A stretch of 64,000 nucleotides of DNA, from the NCBI RefSeq assembly GCF_016908395.1, contig NZ_JAFBDU010000005.1, positions 186,001-250,000 of the forward strand, given 5' to 3'. The translations under genes and the position numbers were made by a program. Below are positions 30,719 to 41,100 of this stretch, in pieces; the first letter of the stretch is position 1; the number at the start of each line of letters is the position of its first letter. The notes under the pieces were generated by a model. The model did not search any database and had not been told where the DNA came from. It was given only the letters and a program-made list of their open reading frames with translations. This stretch comes from Metabacillus crassostreae (GTDB taxonomy: Bacteria; Bacillota; Bacilli; Bacillales; Bacillaceae).

Positions 30719-31093
30719 ATGTTAAAAGAAAAAATATTAATTGTTGATGATCAATACGGTATTCGTATATTACTAAATGAAGTATTTCAAAAGGAAGGCT
30801 ATCAGACATTTCAAGCAGCTAATGGCTTTCAAGCTCTAGAAATCGTTGATAAGCATTCACCAGATTTAGTTCTTCTAGATATGAAAATACCAGGTATGGA
30901 TGGTATTGAAATTCTAAAAAGAATGAGAGTTGTTGATCAGGATATTCGTGTCATTATTATGACTGCATATGGCGAGTTAGATATGATTCAAGAAGCCAAG
31001 GATCTTGGAGCACTTACTCATTTTGCAAAACCATTTGATATTGATGAGATTCGTGGAGCTGTTAAGAAATACTTACCACTTAAAGCAAACTAG
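30719..31093 (+). CDS. spo0F: Sporulation phosphorelay response regulator Spo0F
   Basis: 124 residues, a single receiver domain without output domain. Numbering equals that of B. subtilis: acidic pocket Asp10-Asp11, phosphorylated Asp54 ([12 protein letters not shown]), Thr82 and Lys104 (FAKPFD). It takes phosphate from sporulation kinases and passes it to Spo0B, and thus to Spo0A. The ATG follows AGAGGTG. The neighbours ywjG and fbaA are as in B. subtilis. Confidence 0.97.
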   Translation: MLKEKILIVDDQYGIRILLNEVFQKEGYQTFQAANGFQALEIVDKHSPDLVLLDMKIPGMDGIEILKRMRVVDQDIRVIIMTAYGELDMIQEAKDLGALTHFAKPFDIDEIRGAVKKYLPLKAN

Positions 31094-31273
31094 TAACATT
31101 ATATTACCCAAATATCTGCAGAAATGTTGCCGTTTTTCGGGATTATTGGTATGCTAGTACATATGAAAAGTGATCATGCGGAATCTACATATTAGTGATA
31201 AATTCTGGTCAAGCTAGGTATGATATACTTTTCTGTATTAGAAAAATAAGGTTTCTTAGGAGGATTTTTCGAC

Positions 31274-32131
31274 ATGCCTTTAGTTTCAATGACAGAGATG
31301 CTGAACACAGCAAAAGACAAGGGATATGCAGTAGGACAATTTAATCTAAACAATCTTGAGTTTACTCAAGCAATCCTGCAAGCAGCTGAAGAAGAAAAAT
31401 CACCAGTTATTCTTGGTGTATCTGAAGGTGCTGCTCGTTACATGGGTGGATTCAAAACAGTTGTTAAAATGGTAGAAGGTTTAATGGAAGATTATAAAAC
31501 AACAGTTCCTGTTGCAATCCATTTAGATCATGGTTCAAGCTATGACAAATGTAAAGAAGCAATTGATGCTGGTTTTACATCTGTTATGATCGATGCTTCA
31601 CACCACCCATTTGAAGAAAATATTGAAACAACGAAACAAGTTGTTGAATATGCTCATTCAAAAGGTGTTTCTGTAGAAGCAGAATTAGGAACAGTTGGTG
31701 GACAAGAAGACGACATTATTGCAGAAGGCGTAATCTACGCTGATCCTCAAGAATGTGCTGAACTTGTTAAACGTACTGGTATCGACTGTCTAGCTCCTGC
31801 ACTTGGTTCTGTTCATGGACCATACAAAGGTGAGCCAAACTTAGGATTCAAAGAAATGGAAGAAATCGCTAACCTTACTGGTATGCCATTAGTACTTCAT
31901 GGTGGTACTGGAATTCCAACAAAAGATATTCAAAGATCAGTATCTTTTGGTACAGCTAAAATTAATGTTAACACTGAAAACCAAATTGCATCTGCTAAAG
32001 CAGTTCGTGAAGTGTTAGCTGAAAAGCCAAACGAATATGATCCTCGTAAATACATGGGACCAGCTCGTGACGCGATTAAAGCTACAGTAATCGGAAAAAT
32101 GCGTGAATTTGGCTCTTCAAACCAAGCTTAA
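31274..32131 (+). CDS. fbaA: Class II fructose-bisphosphate aldolase
   Basis: 285 residues, the standard Bacillus length. Zinc and substrate motifs are [37 protein letters not shown] and [11 protein letters not shown]. It cleaves fructose 1,6-bisphosphate in glycolysis and makes it in gluconeogenesis. The start is preceded by TTAGGAGGA. High use of common codons fits a highly expressed gene. In B. subtilis a transaldolase gene follows; here none does. Confidence 0.97.
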   Translation: MPLVSMTEMLNTAKDKGYAVGQFNLNNLEFTQAILQAAEEEKSPVILGVSEGAARYMGGFKTVVKMVEGLMEDYKTTVPVAIHLDHGSSYDKCKEAIDAGFTSVMIDASHHPFEENIETTKQVVEYAHSKGVSVEAELGTVGGQEDDIIAEGVIYADPQECAELVKRTGIDCLAPALGSVHGPYKGEPNLGFKEMEEIANLTGMPLVLHGGTGIPTKDIQRSVSFGTAKINVNTENQIASAKAVREVLAEKPNEYDPRKYMGPARDAIKATVIGKMREFGSSNQA

Positions 32132-32142
32132 TTTTATAGAAT

Positions 32143-32177
32143 ATATTACCGCCTTTGTCGAAAAAGGCGGTAATATT
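32143..32177. terminator. Perfect hairpin after fbaA
   Basis: ATATTACCGCCTTT pairs perfectly with AAAGGCGGTAATAT around a short loop, 12 bp after the fbaA stop. The stem is strong but the U tract is poor, so it may act as a terminator or as 3'-end protection. Confidence 0.6.
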
Positions 32178-32264
32178 CAGAAAATAAAGAAAGCGCTATC
32201 AAAATATGTCGAACCTCCTCTAAACCTGTTATATCTAGCTGACCTAGTTTAAAAGAATAATAGG

Positions 32265-32294
32265 AAACGGACTTGCTACTGCTTGTCCGTTTTA
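32265..32294 (+). terminator. Second hairpin downstream of fbaA
   Basis: AAACGGAC and GTCCGTTT form an 8-bp stem around a 12-base loop, followed by a TATTATTTT tail. Probably a second terminator in the fbaA-murA gap. Confidence 0.55.
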
Positions 32295-32944
32295 TTATTT
32301 TAGCTTTTCCAGCATCAAAAACAACTTGGTTTAACAAAAAGAAGGAGCATGCTAAGTTTTTTAAAAGAAATCCTTTCATGTTAAGAGCGAGTATGACATA
32401 CTCATATACTTACCACTAATAAAGTAAATCTCCTATAAAATCAAAGAAAATCCAAATTGTTATGATAAAACTTAAAGTTAAACATTGTTGTCCTGCTTAA
32501 TAGATGGTTTAATAATAGTAGAGCTCATTTTTTGGAGTAAAGCTCATTTTATTATTTTCCTCTTTGTTAATTTAAACGTAATAAACAGAAACTTTAGATA
32601 GCCTTTTTATAAACTTAAATGATAAAGATATGTATTGACGATGCCATAAAAGGAAATAAAAGAGATAAACAGCTTGTTTTTTTATCACTAGTGTTACAAA
32701 CCTAGTTGATAGGTAGAAGTGAAGGTTAGTTTATAGCTTCACCGACAGGACGGTATGGATTTATCTCTACTATTATTAGTGAATAAACTTTGTTGACAAG
32801 AGATGTTTTATTCGGAAAACATGATGGTAAGGAAATAGAAGCATGTTTCGTGTACGAAAGAATACATAATTATGTAGAATGACCGAAAAAGCTTGTCCTC
32901 CATGTTCTTTCCGCAAAGTCAACTTCATTAGAAGGGAGACTATT
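32295..32944. other. Gene-free gap before murA
   Basis: About 650 AT-rich bases without a supported gene. This is where B. subtilis carries ywjH (tal, transaldolase). I looked for the start of a transaldolase in all frames and saw neither an intact copy nor a remnant. A murA promoter must lie here, but no clear -35/-10 pair can be defended. Confidence 0.6.
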
Positions 32945-34234
32945 ATGGAAAAATTAAAAATAGCAGGTGGAGATTTACTGAAAGGTTCAGTATCGATCAG
33001 TGGTGCGAAAAATAGTGCTGTTGCTTTAATTCCTGCGACGATTTTAGCAGAATCTCCAGTTACAATTGAAGGTCTGCCGAATATTTCTGATGTAAATATA
33101 CTAGGTGATTTGTTAGAGGAAATTGGAGGTAAGGTAGAGCTTACCAACAATGAAATGATTGTAGATCCTTCAAATATGATTTCAATGCCTCTTCCAAACG
33201 GAAAAGTTAAGAAGCTTAGAGCTTCCTATTACTTAATGGGAGCGATGTTAGGTCGCTTTAAAAAAGCTGTGATTGGTCTTCCTGGTGGATGTCATCTAGG
33301 ACCACGTCCAATTGATCAGCATATTAAGGGATTTGAAGCATTAGGTGCAAAAGTAACAAATGAACAAGGTGCAATATACTTACGTGCAGAAGAACTTCGA
33401 GGAGCTCGAATTTATCTAGATGTTGTTAGCGTAGGTGCGACAATTAACATTATGCTTGCTGCGGTTAAGGCTACAGGAAGAACAATTATTGAAAATGCTG
33501 CCAAAGAGCCTGAAATCATTGATGTAGCAACCTTACTAACAAGTATGGGAGCAAAGATAAAAGGTGCTGGAACAGATGAAATTAGAATAGATGGTGTTGA
33601 GAAGCTTAGCGGCTGTCGTCATTCAATTATTCCTGATAGAATTGAAGCTGGAACTTACATGATAATTGGTGCAGCAATGGGTAAGGAAGTAATGATTGAT
33701 AATGTTATTCCGCTGCATTTAGAATCACTAATAGCAAAGCTTCGCGAAACAGGTCTCCATATTGAAACAAGTAATGACCAAATTTTAATTATTGGTGGAC
33801 AAAAAGAGTTAAAATCAGTTGATATCAAAACTCTCGTTTATCCGGGCTTTCCAACTGATTTACAACAGCCATTTACTTCTTTCTTAACAAAAACAACCGG
33901 AACTAGTGTTGTGACAGACACGATATATTCTGCTCGTTTTAAACATATCGATGAATTGAGAAGAATGGGCGCCAAAATTAAAGTTGAAGGTAGATCTGCT
34001 ATAGTCTCTGGTCCAACAAGATTACAAGGTGCAAGAGTAAAAGCAAGTGATCTTCGTGCAGGTGCTGCTCTAGTATGTGCTGGATTGATGGCAGACGGCA
34101 TAACTGAAATCACAGGTCTAGAACATATCGATAGAGGCTATAGTCAGCTAGAAGAGAAGTTAACAGGCCTAGGAGCAACGATTTGGCGTGAGAAATTAAC
34201 TGAAAAAGAAATTGATCAACTACAAAATTCTTAA
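32945..34234 (+). CDS. murAB: UDP-N-acetylglucosamine 1-carboxyvinyltransferase (second MurA)
   Basis: 429 residues from the ATG at 32945 (AGAAGGGAGA upstream); the longer open frame from 32879 adds residues foreign to the family. EPT-family repeats are seen. The catalytic Cys is at about 116 in [15 protein letters not shown], the site modified by fosfomycin, and Lys/Asn lie in [13 protein letters not shown]. It transfers enolpyruvate to UDP-GlcNAc, the first committed step of peptidoglycan synthesis. Position beside fbaA and rho marks it as the MurAB (MurZ) paralogue rather than the main MurAA. Confidence 0.95.
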   Translation: MEKLKIAGGDLLKGSVSISGAKNSAVALIPATILAESPVTIEGLPNISDVNILGDLLEEIGGKVELTNNEMIVDPSNMISMPLPNGKVKKLRASYYLMGAMLGRFKKAVIGLPGGCHLGPRPIDQHIKGFEALGAKVTNEQGAIYLRAEELRGARIYLDVVSVGATINIMLAAVKATGRTIIENAAKEPEIIDVATLLTSMGAKIKGAGTDEIRIDGVEKLSGCRHSIIPDRIEAGTYMIIGAAMGKEVMIDNVIPLHLESLIAKLRETGLHIETSNDQILIIGGQKELKSVDIKTLVYPGFPTDLQQPFTSFLTKTTGTSVVTDTIYSARFKHIDELRRMGAKIKVEGRSAIVSGPTRLQGARVKASDLRAGAALVCAGLMADGITEITGLEHIDRGYSQLEEKLTGLGATIWREKLTEKEIDQLQNS

Positions 34235-34265
34235 ATTGATTCGTGTAGCTAGAATGAAATACAAT

Positions 34266-34296
34266 TTAACCACCTGGATGAACTCCAGGTGGTTAA
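34266..34296. terminator. Terminator hairpin after murA
   Basis: TTAACCACCTGGA pairs perfectly with TCCAGGTGGTTAA around TGAAC, 31 bp after the murA stop. The 13-bp stem is very stable; the downstream tail is only moderately T-rich. Confidence 0.7.
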
Positions 34297-34807
34297 TATA
34301 GAATGTTATCGTTATTGAATCTAGATGTAAAACATTCATAGGAAGTAGACTAAGTCTTGATCTAAATTCTTCAAAGAAAAGCCTCTAGCTTACAATGAAT
34401 TTTCCAAAAATGATTGATTAAAGTTGAAAAATAGGGTAAAAATAAAGAGTGCTGCATTGAACAACTAGCTTCAAAATCTACTTCAAGCTCACCTTCATTC
34501 CTTCTCTATCCAAATGTTATCTTCATTTGATTAGGCTCTTTTCTTTAAAAATTGTTGTTAATTGACCTAATGATTGTGAAAAACAGTGTTTTCTTCGCAT
34601 GAAAGAAACCATTTTGAGAAGAAAAGATGTTATACTGTGCTGTTTATTTCGAGTATTAGAGGAAGCAACAAAGTTTACGCATCAGCCATGACTAATTGGT
34701 TATAAATCCTCAATTAAGCAGCAGCTAGACAAACTTCCATAGTTGAAAATTGAGTTTGAAATGATAAATAGAAATTAAAATTGAAAATGAAAAAGAGTGG
34801 TGTTTGT
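34297..34807. other. Gene-free gap between murA and rho
   Basis: About 510 AT-rich bases with no supported reading frame. B. subtilis has glpX (class II fructose-1,6-bisphosphatase) between murAB and rho; I see no glpX motif or remnant here. The gap probably serves as the rho leader and promoter. Confidence 0.55.
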
Positions 34808-36079
34808 ATGAATCAGGTTTCAATTTCTTCATTAGAACATTTGAAATTGAAGGAACTATATGAACTTGCGCGTCAGTATAAAGTTTCATATTATAGCAAG
34901 TTAACAAAGAAAGAATTAATTTTCGCTATTTTAAAGGCGAATGCTGAACAAGAAGATCTTTTATTTATGGAGGGTGTTCTTGAAATTATTCAGTCCGAGG
35001 GCTTCGGTTTTTTAAGACCAATCAATTATTCTCCTAGCTCTGAAGACATTTATATTTCTGCATCACAAATTCGACGCTTTGATTTAAGAAATGGTGACAA
35101 AGTTTCTGGTAAGGTTCGTCCTCCAAAAGAAAATGAGCGTTACTACGGATTGCTGCATGTAGAAGCTGTAAATGGTGAAGATCCTGAAACAGCTAAGGAA
35201 CGTGTTCACTTCCCAGCATTAACTCCTCTATATCCAGATAGACAAATATTCTTAGAAACAAAATCAAATAATTTATCTACAAGAATCATGGATCTTATTG
35301 CACCTGTGGGCTTTGGACAACGTGGTCTGATTGTTGCGCCTCCAAAAGCGGGTAAAACAATGCTATTAAAAGAAATTGCTAATAGTGTGACAACAAATAA
35401 TCCAGAAGCTGAGCTTATCGTCTTATTAATTGATGAAAGACCAGAGGAAGTAACGGATATTGAGCGCTCTGTTGCAGGAGATGTTGTTAGCTCAACATTT
35501 GATGAAGTTCCAGAAAATCATATTAAAGTAGCAGAGCTAGTGCTTGAGCGTGCGATGCGTCTTGTTGAACATAAAAAGGATGTTATTATCCTAATGGATA
35601 GTATCACTCGTTTAGCACGTGCTTATAACTTGGTCATTCCTCCAAGTGGACGTACATTATCAGGTGGTATTGATCCTGCAGCATTCCATCGTCCAAAAAG
35701 ATTCTTTGGAGCAGCTCGTAATATTGAAGAAGGCGGAAGCTTAACAATTCTTGCTACTGCATTAATTGATACAGGATCTCGTATGGATGATGTTATTTAT
35801 GAGGAATTTAAAGGAACAGGAAATATGGAGCTGCATCTAGATCGTTCTCTAGCAGAAAAACGAATTTTCCCTGCGATTGATATTCGTCGTTCTGGAACAA
35901 GAAAAGAAGAGCTTCTTATTCCGAAAGATCATTTAGAAAAATTATGGGCTATCCGTAAATCAATGACAGATTCTCCTGACTTTGTTGAGAAGTTCTTTAG
36001 AAAGCTTCGCCAAACAAAATCTAACGAAGAATTCTTTAGTAATTTAGATGCTGAGATGAAGACTGCAAGAAATCGCTAG
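34808..36079 (+). CDS. rho: Transcription termination factor Rho
   Basis: 423 residues from the ATG at 34808, giving [20 protein letters not shown] as in Bacillus Rho; the open frame starts earlier at 34781. The N-terminal SAP-like and cold-shock RNA-binding domains ([20 protein letters not shown]) are followed by the hexameric ATPase with Walker [10 protein letters not shown], Walker [17 protein letters not shown] and the Q-loop region. It ends untranslated and antisense transcripts. The C-terminus is ordinary, without insertions. It is followed after about 220 bp by rpmE. Confidence 0.97.
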   Translation: MNQVSISSLEHLKLKELYELARQYKVSYYSKLTKKELIFAILKANAEQEDLLFMEGVLEIIQSEGFGFLRPINYSPSSEDIYISASQIRRFDLRNGDKVSGKVRPPKENERYYGLLHVEAVNGEDPETAKERVHFPALTPLYPDRQIFLETKSNNLSTRIMDLIAPVGFGQRGLIVAPPKAGKTMLLKEIANSVTTNNPEAELIVLLIDERPEEVTDIERSVAGDVVSSTFDEVPENHIKVAELVLERAMRLVEHKKDVIILMDSITRLARAYNLVIPPSGRTLSGGIDPAAFHRPKRFFGAARNIEEGGSLTILATALIDTGSRMDDVIYEEFKGTGNMELHLDRSLAEKRIFPAIDIRRSGTRKEELLIPKDHLEKLWAIRKSMTDSPDFVEKFFRKLRQTKSNEEFFSNLDAEMKTARNR

Positions 36080-36303
36080 AATTGGTAGTGAAGGCTGGGG
36101 CTTCCTCAGCCATCTTGCCTTATGCTTGTCGGGGCTAACCGGGATGCTTTCGCTTTTCTAGTAATATTTAACTTCAGCTTGCATTTGGTCTTGGCACTTG
36201 TTATAATTTGCTCATGTGCTTTTCTAGTTGTGATTTATCTTTTGATGAATCCACTAGTTATTACTCTGTTTCAGATGATTCAGGGCGGAAGGAGATGAAA
36301 AGA

Positions 36304-36516
36304 ATGAAAACAGCTATTCACCCAAACTTTAATAAAGTTATGGTTAAATGTGCATGTGGTAACGAATTCGAAACTGGTTCTACTAACAAAGAGATCCGTG
36401 TTGAGGTTTGTTCTGAGTGCCACCCATTCTACACAGGACGTCAGAAATTTGCGGATGCAGGTGGACGTGTAGATAAATTCAACAAAAAATACGGCATTAA
36501 GTCACAACAACAATAA
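36304..36516 (+). CDS. rpmE: Ribosomal protein L31, zinc form
   Basis: 70 residues from the ATG at 36304, which lies nine bases after GGAAGGAG; an ATG at 36295 abuts the ribosome site and is less likely. The C+ form with Cys in CACG and CSEC binds zinc. It is a zinc-containing large-subunit protein that, in Bacillus, is replaced by a zinc-free paralogue under zinc starvation, so it doubles as a zinc store. Its place after rho is conserved. Confidence 0.95.
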   Translation: MKTAIHPNFNKVMVKCACGNEFETGSTNKEIRVEVCSECHPFYTGRQKFADAGGRVDKFNKKYGIKSQQQ

Positions 36517-36526
36517 TGCTTCTTTC

Positions 36527-36562
36527 AAACAGGCAAGACGAAACTGCTCTTGCCTGTTTTTT
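36527..36562 (+). terminator. Terminator after rpmE
   Basis: AAACAGGCAAGA and TCTTGCCTGTTT pair around an 11-base loop and are followed by TTTT, 11 bp after the rpmE stop. A strong rho-independent terminator. Confidence 0.88.
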
Positions 36563-36737
36563 CACGCCTATTTTACCAATTTAAGCATATCCTACATACT
36601 ATAGTAGGCTATTTTTCAGACATTTAGTATCATGTAAAGCATGTTTATATAGACAAAAAAGATACGATTAGTGTACCTTCTTAAATGGTACGGGTCAATC
36701 GACTCCAAGATGAATACGACGAAGGGAGAGCCGTTTC

Positions 36738-37367
36738 ATGTATATAATGAAGCAAAGTGGTTGGCTTGAAGTCATCTGTGGTAGTATGTTTTCAGGTAAA
36801 TCAGAGGAACTCATTCGTAGAGTTCGACGTGCAAAGTTTGCAAAACAAGAGGTTAAGGTATTTAAGCCAGTCATTGATAATCGATATAGTGAAGAAGAAG
36901 TTGTTTCACATAATGGAACAGCCATTATATGTAAGCCGGTAGCTTCTTCTATAGAGATTTTAGAATATATATCTGATAAAACAGATGTGATAGCTGTTGA
37001 TGAAGTTCAATTTTTTGATGAGAATATTGTGGATGTTCTTACTTTACTAGCAAATCAAGGATATCGTGTTATTGCTGCTGGGCTAGATCAAGATTTTAGA
37101 GGAGAGCCTTTTAGTGTTGTTCCAGGGCTGATGGCTATTGCTGAATCAGTGACTAAGCTACAGGCTGTTTGTTCGGTATGTGGGTCTCCGGCAAGTCGTA
37201 CGCAAAGGTTGATAAATGAAAAGCCGGCGTCATATGATGATCCGATTATATTGGTTGGTGCGTCTGAATCGTATGAGCCAAGATGTAGGCATCATCATGA
37301 AGTGCCAGGTTCACCTGTGAAGGATTTTAAGAAAGAGGAAAGTACTACAACGAAAAATAGCATTTAA
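36738..37367 (+). CDS. tdk: Thymidine kinase (type II)
   Basis: 209 residues, starting [20 protein letters not shown] like Bacillus Tdk. P-loop [18 protein letters not shown], lasso region [11 protein letters not shown], and zinc-binding cysteines in [10 protein letters not shown] and CRHHH. It phosphorylates thymidine for salvage. The ATG is 13 bp after AGGGAGAG. A long Ser/Thr/Lys tail follows HEVPG; it is slightly longer than in B. subtilis. Confidence 0.96.
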   Translation: MYIMKQSGWLEVICGSMFSGKSEELIRRVRRAKFAKQEVKVFKPVIDNRYSEEEVVSHNGTAIICKPVASSIEILEYISDKTDVIAVDEVQFFDENIVDVLTLLANQGYRVIAAGLDQDFRGEPFSVVPGLMAIAESVTKLQAVCSVCGSPASRTQRLINEKPASYDDPIILVGASESYEPRCRHHHEVPGSPVKDFKKEESTTTKNSI

Positions 37368-37483
37368 GATGAACGAGGTAGACTTATTGGGGTCCTTTAA
37401 TTAGGTGAAGAAAAGGACAGGCTTATAAAGTAAGGGTTACTTTTATCTAACAAATTATATAGAAGCTTATATAAACACATATT

Positions 37484-37518
37484 AAAACGCTGTTGAGTTT
37501 GAATTCAACAGCGTTTTT
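37484..37518. terminator. Bidirectional terminator after tdk
   Basis: AAAACGCTGTTGA pairs perfectly with TCAACAGCGTTTT around an 8-base loop. It lies 117 bp after tdk, with an A tract before and a T tract after, so it can work in both directions. Confidence 0.85.
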
Positions 37519-37562
37519 AAATTTAGAAATAATAGAAATAAGTGTTTGTAGGTAGAAATTAA

Positions 37563-37692
37563 TCCGTTCCATTCCGCTCCAGACACTTGCTTTCCGCGGG
37601 GAGGAAGTCGAGCCTCCTCGCTTCGCCTGCGGGGTCTCGACCTTTCCTCTACACCCGCAGGAGTCAAGTGTCTTCCGCTCCATTTCACTAGG
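37563..37692 (-). repeat. GC-rich structured repeat, core form, reverse
   Basis: Core copy without outer arms. The outer stem GACACTTG (37582-37589) with CAAGTGTC (37665-37672) is perfect but differs at both sides from the copy at 9247. The inner stem is GAGGAAGTCGAG with CTCGACCTTTCCTC. The 440 bp between it and the next gene hold no reading frame apart from the PhoP-like boxes at the end. Confidence 0.85.
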
Positions 37693-38009
37693 TCTAACTA
37701 ACTTAAAGCAATAAAATAATGTTCATTGAAAATTTAAATCTACCATCTTAACAGTATCTTTTACTCTTAATAATATCTCAATTAATATATATGTTATCAA
37801 ATACATAGTCATAAAACCTTAATTACCCTCGAACCTAATCACCATCTATTGAAACCTTCCTTTAGGTATGGTACTCAATTTGGTTATCCAAATTTACGTT
37901 ACACCAGCTCATCCTTATTATTTATGGTTCAAAAAGAAAAATCTGTACTTCACCATATATCCCGTTCTGCATTAATAAAATTCCCTTCCTGAGCGTCCGT
38001 TTAATTCAA

Positions 38010-38097
38010 TTTACAATTTCTTAATAATATATGGAAAAGTTTATAAATATTTACATCCTGTTTAAATTCAGTTTACATAGTTGAATTAGAATTAACA
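38010..38097 (+). promoter_or_regulatory. PhoP-box-like direct repeats before the giant phosphoesterase gene
   Basis: TTTACA (38050), TTTAAA (38061) and TTTACA (38072) recur at exactly 11-bp steps, with further TTTACA at 38010 and TTAACA at 38092. Direct TTHACA-like repeats at about 11 bp are the PhoP-binding pattern of the Bacillus Pho regulon, so induction at low phosphate is likely. Distance to the ATG is 35-120 bp. Confidence 0.6.
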
Positions 38098-38130
38098 TGA
38101 ACTAGATTACTAGAGTTTGAGGAGGATATT

Positions 38131-41100
38131 ATGGGCGGAAGAGCAGTACTTAGATTTTGTAAGAAATTGTTTATTTATGTTTGTTTAGTCATGATTGTTT
38201 TTTCTAATTTTATATCAGTACTTCCAGTGAAGAAAGTTTATGCTGTGGAGAGTGGAGACCAACCTACTATACTGAACGTTGAGGAAACAGAAGGAAAAGA
38301 GAAGGTAAATGAGGAGGTAGACGGTACATCTGATGATTCTATAGATCAAGTAGAGCCTGAAGAAAGTGCTGAAGTTATTGATTCGGAAAAGGAAATACAA
38401 GAGGATTCTCAAGAAGAAGCTGCGCAGATAGAAGCTGAGAAATCTGAGCAACAGGTAGAGAAATCACAAGACACAACAAAGACTCCTACAACTGAAACTG
38501 ATCCAGTACCTACTCCACAAGAAGAAAGCACAGAAGAAACACCTCCTACTAAATCTAAAGAATCTACTAATAAAGTAGAAGAAGATTTTAATCGTTTTTC
38601 ACCAATTTTAATCACTGAAATCACTCCTAATTCAAAAGGAGCAGATAATTACGAGTATTTTGAGCTATATAATAATACAAATCAAAAGCTATCATTAACA
38701 AACTATTCTTTTGTTTATCACTACACAGATGGTAGTTATGACGATAAAGTATTTCAGCTTCCAGCTACAGTAATGGAACCACAGGAAACTCTTATATTTT
38801 GGTATAATCCAAAAAATCTTTCATTCACTGATTTTAACAATCAATTTGGAACGAATTTAGCAAGTAACCAAGTGATCGAATTTACTGATGTTTTTCCAGG
38901 CTTTGCAAACGGAGGGAATCGTGCACTTATTATCAAGGATAAAAATAATCATGAGCTAGTTTCAGCAAGTTATCTTGGTAATGAAGCTGATAATGCTACT
39001 GGAAACGGAATTGATTATAAATATCCTGCTACAGGAACTAGTATGGACAAGTTAAAGGTAGTAGCTCCACCAACTCCTGGAGTCATTGAAGCTGCTCAAG
39101 TTCCTGCTAAACCAGTAGAATTAGAAGAACCTCCAGCAGAAGATACTAGTGCACCTGTTATTGACCATACATCTGTAAATGAAAGTAAAGCGTTTACTGA
39201 CATTAACATATCTGCAAAAATAACAGATGATAAGGCAATTAATTCAGCTTCAACTCTATATTTTAAAAATGAAGAAGATACTGATTTTAGATCTTTACCA
39301 ATGGTAGTTACAGGGGAAGATTCAACAATCGTTTCAGCTAAAATCCCTGCTAGTCATGTTACATCTACGATTACCTATTATCTTGAAGCATCAGATGGGG
39401 TAAACATAGCTAAAACAGAGGACTACATAATATCTGTAGAATTACCTGAAGAAACATTTAGTGAACAGCCGTTATTAATTACTGAAATTTCACCAAACTC
39501 TGCTGGTGGTGGAACGGATTATTATGAGTTCTTTGAGCTTTATAATAATACAACCCAGCCTTTAGCATTAACAAATTACTCCTTTGTTTATAAATATACA
39601 GATAGTGGAAAAGAAGTTATTTTTCAAGTACCTCAAACAACAATAGAGCCACAAGAGACACTTGTATTTTGGTTTAACAATGGAAATCGAACATTGGAGG
39701 ATTTTAATACAAACTTTGGTTCAGGTTTAACTGCTGAACAAGTGATTGAATATAAAGATGTTTTCCCAGGCTTTGCAAACGGAGGAAATCGTGCAATCGT
39801 TATAAAAGATAGTTCGAACATAGAGGTCGTTTCTGCAAGCTATTTAGGAAACGAAAATGATAATACTGGAGCAGATATTCATTATATGTTCCAAACTACA
39901 GGAACTGAAATGGTAAAATATCAAGTGCTTTCAGCACCAAACCCGGGATTCATTTCACCTGTTCAAGTACCAACAAAACCAATTGAGCTTGAAGAAATCC
40001 CTAAGGATACTGAAGCACCAGTCATTAATCATACACCTGTAACTGAAAGTGATGCCTTTTCTACAATCACTATTGAAGCTGATATTAAAGACAATATGGC
40101 AGTACCATTCTCTACACTTTATTATAAAAAAGCTAGTGAGGAGAACTTTACTTCTTTATCAATGAATATGAGTGCTGATTCAGCTAAGTATTCTGCAACA
40201 ATCCCTGGTTTAGATGTAGAAGAAAATATGATCTATTATATTGAGGCGGGAGATGGGACAAATACATCAACAACTGATGAATTTGTGATCACTGTTAAAA
40301 AAGATGAAGTCGATTATGACAAAATTCCGCAGTTTTTAGTGACTGAAATCGTTCCTGATACAACAAATGTCGGTACAGCTGATGGGTATGAATTTGTTGA
40401 AATCTACAATAATACAAATCAGGATATGAACTTTAAGGAATATAAGCTTCAATATCGTTATGGTAATGACCCAGCTAGTGATGTTGTATGGGCTTCTATA
40501 CCAGATGATGTTGTGATTCCATCTAAAGAGACCCTTGTTTTTTGGATTATTAATTCACAAAATGGCGAGAAAACAGTTGCAGAATTTAATGCACACTATG
40601 GCTCAAACTTAGTAGAAAATCAGGATATTGTTAGAATTTATAGTGATGGAATGGCCAATGGTTCACCTAGAGGACTTGTCGTTGCTACAAATACAAAAGA
40701 AGAAATTACGGTTTCATATTACAACGATGTAGTGAATGTAGACGACACTGTTGCAGATAAAGGAATTGTTTTCAAATATCCTGAAAACGGCTCAAAACAA
40801 TCGGTGAAAATAAGTGCTGGTCTGCTTGACGCAACCCCCGGAGCTGTTGATACTAACCAAGTACCAAAAAAACCAGTGCATATAATAAAGGATAATGTAC
40901 CTCCAACGTTCGAAAATAAAACGAATATCACTGAAATACTGCAAACGGAGGATATAAAGATTTCAGCAGCAGCTTCAGATGATGTAGAAGTAAAATCAGT
41001 AAGATTATTTTATCGCACCAATGATCAAGATGCTTATAATGAGACATTACTAACATTAGATTCTGAAACTCATTTATATGAAAATATGATTTATGCTTCA

